The notes under the pieces are model-generated. The model did not search any database. It was not told where the DNA came from and was given only the letters and a program-made list of their open reading frames with translations. From CAZNLS01 sp964573895 (GTDB taxonomy: Bacteria > Acidobacteriota > Aminicenantia > UBA2199), in the NCBI GenBank assembly GCA_964573895.1, contig CAZNLS010000104.1, positions 1 to 8,870 of the forward strand: a stretch of DNA of 8,870 nucleotides. Reading direction: 5' to 3'. Both the position numbers and the translations under genes were made by a program. How positions within the stretch are numbered: the stretch's first letter is position 1; each line of letters starts with the position of its first letter. Shown piece by piece: positions 1 to 5,145 of the stretch.

Positions 1-49
1 GGCAAAAGTTGTGGGTCAAACAAAAGTTTTACCATTAAACTATACCCGC
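1..49 (-). tRNA. tRNA-like 5' half, cut by the window edge (identity uncertain)
   Basis: Read on the minus strand from 49 down to 1, the sequence begins GCGGGTATAGTTTAATGGT, which matches the acceptor and D-arm opening of bacterial tRNAs, especially tRNA-Gly. It contains a perfect box-A-like TAGTTTAATGG. The segments fit: acceptor 7 nt, TA, D stem GTTT/AAAC, and an anticodon stem TTTGT/ACAAC with one mismatch at the outer pair. The 7-nt loop TTGACCC would give anticodon GAC (Val). Position 37 would then be C, which is unusual, and the variable-loop sequence is atypical. The T arm and 3' acceptor lie outside the window. It may be a real tRNA, a decayed tRNA remnant or chance. A competing reading is the C-terminus of a plus-strand gene (open frame 2-124). 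Confidence 0.35.
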
Positions 50-70
50 TCACTTAAAAATTTAAAAAGT

Positions 71-108
71 ATAAAAAAACCGGTCAAAAAGAGGATGATT
101 GACCGGTT
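71..108 (-). terminator. Rho-independent terminator, leftward
   Basis: A perfect 10-bp inverted repeat, AACCGGTCAA (78-87) and TTGACCGGTT (99-108), flanks an 11-nt loop. On the minus strand the stem runs straight into a T tract (the A run at 73-79 on the plus strand). This is the classic intrinsic terminator layout for leftward transcription. The nearest leftward gene is the glycosyltransferase ending at 405, about 300 bp upstream. It would also insulate the tRNA-like segment further left. Confidence 0.75.
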
Positions 109-264
109 CAGAGAAGTTTTATGAAAAAGTTGTTAATAATTGTTAAAAATAAATTTTTCAATGTGAAGTGAAACCTGCATTTCAAAAAAAAATAAAATGG
201 CAGGTAAAGACAATGTAAATATTATGTTTGAAAGGAAATGGATATTTAAAAAATTGATAAGAAT

Positions 265-304
265 GGTAGTGGTAATAGAATTAAAAAATTCTATTACCAC
301 TACC
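265..304. repeat. 18-bp perfect hairpin with AAAA loop
   Basis: Positions 265-282 and 287-304 are perfect reverse complements over 18 bp, separated by AAAA. Neither side is followed directly by a clean T tract; on the minus strand a T6 run comes about 10 nt after the stem. It lies about 100 bp downstream of the leftward glycosyltransferase. It may be a 3' mRNA stabiliser, a non-canonical terminator or a copy of a small palindromic repeat. Apart from this, the tRNA-like segment and the terminator, I see nothing in 1-404. Confidence 0.7.
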
Positions 305-404
305 GGATGTAGTTTTGATTCACCATCGTTAATACATTATTATAAATTAAAGAATTTTTCAAAAATATGAAGGGCGTAATTGGTGTCCCTGATTATTTAA
401 AAAG

Positions 405-1901
405 TCAGCTGTGTTTTCTTGCGAGTTTTCTTTTTTTTAAGAAAGTTCCGAAGAGTGTCTTGAATGACAAAAATGAAATAAAGAGATAACCGTATTGAAA
501 GAGGACAAGGAACGGAAGAACAAGCCACATTCCGTTTATAAAACCTATATATACAGCAATTGAGAAATATATCGCCAGGATGAATTCAATTATCGGGATA
601 AGGGTGTTTTTGTTGGCCCTGTATTTTTTTTTGGACCAGTCTTCAGATTCATTTCCGATACCAAACTTAGGTGTTCTGATAAAATCGGTCTGATGGTTGA
701 AAAGAGCCTCTAAAACAGCAAAAGTATTGTTAACCGAAAGTCCGATGCCAAGTCCCATGAGAAGCGGGAGGTATTTTATCGTTGTTTTCCAGTCCTTGTT
801 TATTGCTTTTTGGGAAAGCAGATAAAATGCCGAAATAGAAGTTGTTGCCAGGAGAAACAGCGGTATATCAATAATAAGCCATTTAGTCCAGTCGAGTTCG
901 GTTCTGATTATTATGAGCGGAAGGATCATCAATGAAAATGGGATCATGATCAGATAATTAATATTTCCTGCAAGGTGAAAAACACTCTCTATTTTTACCT
1001 TCAGCGGAAAATCTGATCTGAAAATTTTTAATAGGAGTTTTTTTGCTGTCTGAATTGATCCTTTAGCCCACCTGTGCTGCTGGCTTTTAAAAGCAATAAT
1101 ATCAACGGGAAGTTCTGCGGGTATTTCAAACATAGGCAGGTATAGAAACTTCCAACCCTTCATTTGTGCTCTGTAACTGAGGTCAAGATCTTCAGTTAAA
1201 GTGTCATGCTGCCAGCCTCCGGCATCAGCGATTGTCTTTTTTCTCCAGATTCCGGCGGTTCCGTTAAAATTAAAAAATCTTTCGGAATAGTTCCTTGCAG
1301 TATGCTCAATGACGAAATGACCGTCAAGAAAAATTGCCTGTAGTTTTGTCAGGATTGAAAAATTTTTGTTGACATGCCCCCACCGGGTCTGAACCATTCC
1401 AATTTTTTCATCGGAAAAATAGTGAATTGTCTTATTTATAAATTGAGGATCCGGAATAAAATCAGCATCAAATACTGCAATAAACTCTCCCTTCGCACTT
1501 TTCATTCCCTTCTCGAGTGCTCCTGCTTTAAATCCGGTTCTGTCATCCCTGTGAATATATTCAATATTAAAACCGAGTGCTTTATAGTGTTCAGTCTTGT
1601 TTTTTGCAATAGAACAGGTTTCATCTGTGGAATCGTCCAGAACCTGCACCTCAAATTTATCTTTGGGATAATCGAGTTTGATGACACTATCGATGAGCCT
1701 TGCGATCACATACATCTCGTTGTATACAGGAAGCTGGATTGTAACGAATGGCAGTTTATCAAATTTTTTTTTCGGATTTCTTGCTCCTTTAAAGTTTTTT
1801 ATAAACAGATATGCAAGAAAATATCTGTGCCCTCCGTAAATGGAAAGAAATCCGAGGAGAACAAAATATAAAATGATAAGTGAATAATTATAAGTGCCCA
1901 A
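405..1901 (-). CDS. GT2 family processive-type glycosyltransferase (cellulose/mannan synthase-like)
   Basis: A 498-residue membrane glycosyltransferase. An N-terminal membrane segment (about 7-33) precedes a cytoplasmic GT-A domain (about 50-290). The catalytic signature of processive GT2 enzymes is complete: D89/D90 of the nucleotide-sugar pocket, DAD at 145-147 (metal/UDP or GDP binding), TED at 236-238 (catalytic base) and QQHRW at 274-278. Several hydrophobic segments follow (about 305-333, 340-365, 375-400, 435-490), as in CesA/Csl-type synthases that couple polymerisation to export. Family knowledge predicts a beta-linked polysaccharide or glycolipid product; the sugar cannot be told. 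No PilZ domain is visible. Translation starts at TTG (1899-1901), with a weak GGA about 9 nt upstream, and this start leaves the first membrane segment intact. No exopolysaccharide partner genes are in view; the neighbour upstream is divergent. Confidence 0.9.
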   Translation of the reverse strand: MGTYNYSLIILYFVLLGFLSIYGGHRYFLAYLFIKNFKGARNPKKKFDKLPFVTIQLPVYNEMYVIARLIDSVIKLDYPKDKFEVQVLDDSTDETCSIAKNKTEHYKALGFNIEYIHRDDRTGFKAGALEKGMKSAKGEFIAVFDADFIPDPQFINKTIHYFSDEKIGMVQTRWGHVNKNFSILTKLQAIFLDGHFVIEHTARNYSERFFNFNGTAGIWRKKTIADAGGWQHDTLTEDLDLSYRAQMKGWKFLYLPMFEIPAELPVDIIAFKSQQHRWAKGSIQTAKKLLLKIFRSDFPLKVKIESVFHLAGNINYLIMIPFSLMILPLIIIRTELDWTKWLIIDIPLFLLATTSISAFYLLSQKAINKDWKTTIKYLPLLMGLGIGLSVNNTFAVLEALFNHQTDFIRTPKFGIGNESEDWSKKKYRANKNTLIPIIEFILAIYFSIAVYIGFINGMWLVLPFLVLFQYGYLFISFLSFKTLFGTFLKKRKLARKHS

Positions 1902-1924
1902 GTTTTGATCCGATATAAAAAGTT

Positions 1925-1953
1925 ATTTTAACTCAATCCCTGAAAAATAGCAA
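1925..1953 (-). promoter_or_regulatory. Candidate sigma70-type promoter for the glycosyltransferase
   Basis: On the minus strand, TTGCTA (1948-1953) and TAAAAT (1925-1930) are separated by 17 bp. This matches TTGACA/TATAAT at 4/6 and 5/6. The start site would be near 1918, leaving a short leader before the TTG start at 1901. The -35 lies inside the left arm of the inverted repeat at 1945-1990. Prediction only. Confidence 0.4.
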
Positions 1954-1990
1954 ATTAAGTTAAGTCGTGAAATATTTTTTTTTGCTATTT
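1945..1990. repeat. 10-bp inverted repeat in the divergent intergenic region
   Basis: AAATAGCAAA (1945-1954) and TTTGCTATTT (1981-1990) are perfect reverse complements with 26 bp between them. The repeat sits between the glycosyltransferase and kinase start regions. Its left arm overlaps the predicted leftward -35. The arm separation would suit a regulator bound to two half-sites, but this AT-rich repeat could also be chance. Confidence 0.4.
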
Positions 1991-2010
1991 ATTTCTTTAA
2001 CCTCAGAAAT

Positions 2011-2039
2011 TTGAATATTTTCCTTCGATGTAATATAAA
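2011..2039 (+). promoter_or_regulatory. Candidate promoter for the kinase/HAMP operon
   Basis: TTGAAT (2011-2016) and TATAAA (2034-2039) are spaced by 17 bp, a good sigma70-like pair. The start would be near 2046, leaving a leader of about 37 nt. The leader has no clear Shine-Dalgarno before ATG 2083, unlike the next gene. A second TATAAT at 2074-2079 lies too close to the ATG to serve it well. Confidence 0.4.
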
Positions 2040-2082
2040 TTACAGAGATTTTAATTTAGACGGCTAATATAAATATAATACA

Positions 2083-3657
2083 ATGAATAAAATTCTTCTT
2101 TTTGAAAGAAACCTGAAACATAAGGATATCATTTCCACACATCTTCGGAAACTCGGATATGAGGTTTTTGATACGGGAACCATTCCCGAATTTAATGATA
2201 GCAGGACAAAGACTTCACCGGAACTGATTATTGTTAGCGTGGATGAAGAAGGTGATGATGCTTCCTATTTCTCCGAATGGATCAATTCTTCTGAATCAGC
2301 AAAAGATAAAACTCCCAAGATATTTCTCACTTCTGTTAAGATCAAAAAATCAATCTACAAGGGGGATCCAGGACCATTTTTAAAATTCTTCACAAAACCT
2401 CTTGATATAACCGCTTTCAATAATTCCCTGAAAGAAATGATTGAAAGAAACACCAAAAGTAAAAGTCTGATAAGTGATTATTCAAAGCTCATAGGCAGAC
2501 GTATCGGTTCCGTTCTGATTGAAAAAGAGATATCACGCGGAGGGATGGGTGTTGTACTTCTGGGTCACCAGGAATCTCTGGACAGAAAAGTTGCAGTAAA
2601 GATCCTTCTTGCAGGTGAGATAGATGACAGGATTGCAATGGAGAGATTTGAAAGAGAAGCAAGAGCAACAGCCCTTTTAAAGAGTCCGAATATTGTTCAG
2701 ATATTTGATTTCGGAAAAATTGATGACGGAACTTTTTTTATAATAATGGAATATCTCCCCGGTGAGACAATACAGCAGTACATATACAGCAGAACAAGAA
2801 CATCTATTAAAGAGAGTGTATCAATAATAAGACAGGTAGCATCAGGGCTCAAGGTTGCACATGGATCCGGACTGATCCACAGGGATATTAAACCCTCAAA
2901 TCTGATCATTAATCGGAAGAGGGAAGTTACTATTACCGACTTCGGTCTTGTTAAACCGCAGAAAAAGGTGACTGAAACTATAGCCGGAGCAATATTCGGG
3001 ACACCAATGTACATTTCACCCGAACAGATTAATTCAAAACAGCTTGATGCCAGAACGGATATATATTCACTTGGAATAATCTTCTATCAACTGTTGACCG
3101 GAGAACCCCCTTTCAGGTCAGCCAGTCCCGTTGAACTGATGATGAAACATCTTAATGAAGATCTCCCTGAGATAACAGAGAAAAATCCCGATATATCACC
3201 GGAAATAAGAAAAATAGTTTTGAAAATGACGGCAAAAAACAGGGATGACAGGTATCCGTCATGCAGGGAGCTTATAAATGATCTTGATACCTTATCTCTT
3301 AAAGATACGGAACCCTATTTCACCGATGTATTGGAAACACCAACAGAGGCAAATGCCGTAAAGAGTGGTGATCTGAAAAAAATGAGAGAGGAATCCAGCA
3401 GGATTTTTACATCATCCATTGAGAAGATCCCAGAGCAGATGATGAAAAAGATTGAGAAACAACTCGCATTCGGAATCGGTCCTATCGCCAGGGTCGTTCT
3501 AAAGAGAGAGATAAAAAAGATGGGATTCTCATATGACAGTTTCCCAAAAGGGAGTATCATCCCGCTCATTGAAAAACTCACAGCTCAGATAAAAGATGAT
3601 AAGAGAGATGAGATATTGACGAGGGTTGAAGACCTTATTTTTACTTCGGAGGAGTAA
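2083..3657 (+). CDS. Soluble Hanks-type Ser/Thr protein kinase with N-terminal pseudo-receiver domain
   Basis: A 524-residue protein with no membrane segment. Residues 1-122 look like a response-regulator receiver: an acidic site at E8, T83 after a hydrophobic strand and K105 in a TKP motif. However, the position of the phospho-acceptor Asp is Ser52, so the classic Asp phosphorylation site is missing. Residues about 142-405 form a complete kinase domain: glycine loop GGMG (153-156), K173 in VAVK, E192, HRDIKPSN (266-273, catalytic D268), DFG (286-288) and activation segment GTPMYISPEQ (306-315). The HRD arginine suggests control by activation-loop phosphorylation. The tail (about 430-524) contains IGPIARVVLKR (465-475). 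It resembles a small helical domain I recall at the C-termini of bacterial kinases and DUF4388-type proteins, possibly DUF8082; that assignment is tentative. The stop is 4 nt before the next gene, whose Shine-Dalgarno lies in this gene's last codons, so the two are probably co-translated. Confidence 0.93.
   Translation: MNKILLFERNLKHKDIISTHLRKLGYEVFDTGTIPEFNDSRTKTSPELIIVSVDEEGDDASYFSEWINSSESAKDKTPKIFLTSVKIKKSIYKGDPGPFLKFFTKPLDITAFNNSLKEMIERNTKSKSLISDYSKLIGRRIGSVLIEKEISRGGMGVVLLGHQESLDRKVAVKILLAGEIDDRIAMERFEREARATALLKSPNIVQIFDFGKIDDGTFFIIMEYLPGETIQQYIYSRTRTSIKESVSIIRQVASGLKVAHGSGLIHRDIKPSNLIINRKREVTITDFGLVKPQKKVTETIAGAIFGTPMYISPEQINSKQLDARTDIYSLGIIFYQLLTGEPPFRSASPVELMMKHLNEDLPEITEKNPDISPEIRKIVLKMTAKNRDDRYPSCRELINDLDTLSLKDTEPYFTDVLETPTEANAVKSGDLKKMREESSRIFTSSIEKIPEQMMKKIEKQLAFGIGPIARVVLKREIKKMGFSYDSFPKGSIIPLIEKLTAQIKDDKRDEILTRVEDLIFTSEE
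3648..3654 (+). promoter_or_regulatory. Shine-Dalgarno that fixes the HAMP-protein start
   Basis: GGAGGAG lies within the last codons of the kinase gene, 7 nt before ATG 3662. It favours this start over the in-frame ATG at 3626 and implies translational coupling between the two genes. Confidence 0.85.
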
Positions 3658-3661
3658 TAAA

Positions 3662-4462
3662 ATGAAAAAATTCGGACTTAGTTTAAAAATATTACTGTTT
3701 TCAATATTTCTGATCGCTGTTACCTCAGGCGTTTTGATATATTTTTCATACAAGGCTGCTTACACTGATCTGTCCGAAACGATCGGAACAAGACTTGAAG
3801 CTATTGCCAGGACCGGAGCACTTATGATCGATGGCGATATGCATGACATGATAATAAAAAAAGGTGACGAAGAGACAGAAGCGTTTAAAACTATAAGTGA
3901 TACACTGAGAAAGATAAAGAAGGCAAATAAATTGAGACAGGAAATATATACTTTTAGAAGAGAGGGTGATAATTTGAAATTCATTACCATGTCACATAAA
4001 AAACCTTTTATTGGGGACAAATACCAGATAAGGCCCGAGATGAGGCCGGCTTTGAACAGGGGAGTCAGCAGCCATACTCATATCTATGAAGATCCGCACG
4101 GTGTCTGGATGTCCGCATATGCCCCCATATTTGACTCCCAAAAGCAGATTTCCGGTATATTGGATATTGATATAGAACTTGGAACATTTAAAAAGAAATT
4201 GAAGCAGAAAGCGATGCGTCTTGTTTTGATAAGTGCGATAACGATAATATCCGGTATTATACTGAGTCTGCTCTTCTCCCAGGGTATAGTAAGAAAACTC
4301 AAATACCTGAAATCGACGACAGAGAAAATTTCAACAGGACTCCTTGACAGAGAGATAAAAGTAAAAAGTCATGATGAGGTCGGAGATCTTGCCGAGTCTC
4401 TTGAGAGGATGAGGGTCAGTCTTAAGATGGCGATTGATATGATAGAGGAGAAAGAGAAGTAA
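3662..4462 (+). CDS. Membrane sensor with periplasmic Cache-like domain and HAMP, no output domain
   Basis: A 266-residue protein. I chose ATG 3662 because GGAGGAG (3648-3654) sits 7 nt upstream; an in-frame ATG at 3626 lies inside the kinase gene and lacks this site. Membrane segment one is about 8-30. An extracytoplasmic region (about 31-183) has Cache/PDC-like features, including a HIYEDPHGVWMSAYAPIF stretch (140-157) followed by a GILDIDIE strand (165-172). Membrane segment two is about 185-207. A HAMP domain (about 209-258) includes the conserved DEVGDL (238-243). The protein then ends after a few helical residues. No histidine kinase, methyl-accepting, cyclase or GGDEF domain follows, either here or in another frame downstream. 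It likely senses a small ligand and signals through HAMP to a separate partner, with the co-encoded kinase the obvious candidate. That partnership is inference. Confidence 0.88.
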   Translation: MKKFGLSLKILLFSIFLIAVTSGVLIYFSYKAAYTDLSETIGTRLEAIARTGALMIDGDMHDMIIKKGDEETEAFKTISDTLRKIKKANKLRQEIYTFRREGDNLKFITMSHKKPFIGDKYQIRPEMRPALNRGVSSHTHIYEDPHGVWMSAYAPIFDSQKQISGILDIDIELGTFKKKLKQKAMRLVLISAITIISGIILSLLFSQGIVRKLKYLKSTTEKISTGLLDREIKVKSHDEVGDLAESLERMRVSLKMAIDMIEEKEK

Positions 4463-4467
4463 CTTTA

Positions 4468-5142
4468 TTACATCCGGCCTGATAAGAGACTGTTTATAAT
4501 TTTCATAGTGGTATCCCATCCTTCAAGTTTTGCAGGATTATTCCTGAAATTTATGAGGTCATCGACTGTATCGAGATCACGCTTTTTATCGAGGAGGTAC
4601 ACTTTTAATCCGAGATAATCTGCTTTTTCCAGGGTCTTACGGAGTACGGAATCGGTCCCCCATTCAATATCCTCAAAGAGTTCTTTGTAAAATGCTTTTT
4701 TTTTTAAACCTATAAGATAGTAACCGCCGTCTTCGGCAGGACCAATAACAGCATCATTTTTAGAAAGTAATTCCATTGCCTGTCGAACCACAACATGGTT
4801 TATTCCGGGGATATCAGAACCGATTAGAACAACCTTTTCTGCACCTTCAAAAAAAGTTGCTGCAAAAGCATTTTTCATTTTCTCTCCAAGATCTTTTCCA
4901 TTCTGTTTTTTAAAATTGCAATTAATATTGAAGAGTTCTCTGAACTGATTTTTTTCCCCGGTTCCCTCAAGAAAAATAGTACATTGATTGAGCAGGGTTG
5001 ATAAATTTTCAAACAGGTCGGTCAGAAGAGAAGTATAAAGCAAAAGTGCAGAATCGCGGCCTGTCTTTTCTGCAATTCTGGTTTTCACTTTTCCAATTTC
5101 GGGGATTCGTGCAAATACCAGTATTGCTGTTTCTTTATTCAA
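4468..5142 (-). CDS. DUF2064 / TIGR04282-type nucleotidyltransferase-like glycosyltransferase
   Basis: A 224-residue soluble GT-A-like protein of normal family length. Family marks are all present: ARIPEIGKVKTRIA (11-24) at the nucleotide-binding N-terminus, QNGKDLGEKM (80-89), GSDIPGI (108-114) with the presumed metal-binding Asp, GPAEDGGYYLIGL (134-146) and a late WGTDSVL motif. The family is annotated as 'rSAM/selenodomain-associated transferase 1' and is linked in some genomes to arsenosugar biosynthesis; the reaction here is not known. It starts at TTG (5140-5142), only 3 nt after the stop of the 826-residue redox gene, with GAGAG about 10 nt upstream. It is therefore probably the second gene of that operon and translationally coupled. 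No radical-SAM partner is visible. Its 3' end faces the HAMP gene with a 5-bp gap and no hairpin between them. Confidence 0.88.
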   Translation of the reverse strand: MNKETAILVFARIPEIGKVKTRIAEKTGRDSALLLYTSLLTDLFENLSTLLNQCTIFLEGTGEKNQFRELFNINCNFKKQNGKDLGEKMKNAFAATFFEGAEKVVLIGSDIPGINHVVVRQAMELLSKNDAVIGPAEDGGYYLIGLKKKAFYKELFEDIEWGTDSVLRKTLEKADYLGLKVYLLDKKRDLDTVDDLINFRNNPAKLEGWDTTMKIINSLLSGRM

Positions 5143-5145
5143 TTA

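Noticed and set aside
2..124. Open plus-strand frame of 40 codons from the left edge, possibly the C-terminus of an upstream gene
   Set aside because: Short open frames are expected in AT-rich DNA. It overlaps both a tRNA-like segment and a leftward terminator, and shows no recognisable domain. It cannot be excluded without the sequence to the left.
197..370. 57-codon plus-strand open frame starting with ATG
   Set aside because: No Shine-Dalgarno, no protein-like motif, and it runs through the 18-bp hairpin, which explains much of its sequence.
1374..1871. 165-codon plus-strand open frame inside the glycosyltransferase
   Set aside because: Antisense shadow of a gene with a complete GT2 catalytic signature; Cys/Ile/Phe-rich composition and no motifs.
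2074..2085. Leaderless expression of the kinase from TATAAT at 2074-2079
   Set aside because: The hexamer is too close to ATG 2083 for the start to fall at or before the ATG, and no good -35 lies 17 bp upstream.
3626..3661. Upstream in-frame ATG for the HAMP protein
   Set aside because: It lies within the kinase gene, lacks a ribosome-binding site and would add a charged stretch before the membrane segment. ATG 3662 has GGAGGAG at the right distance.
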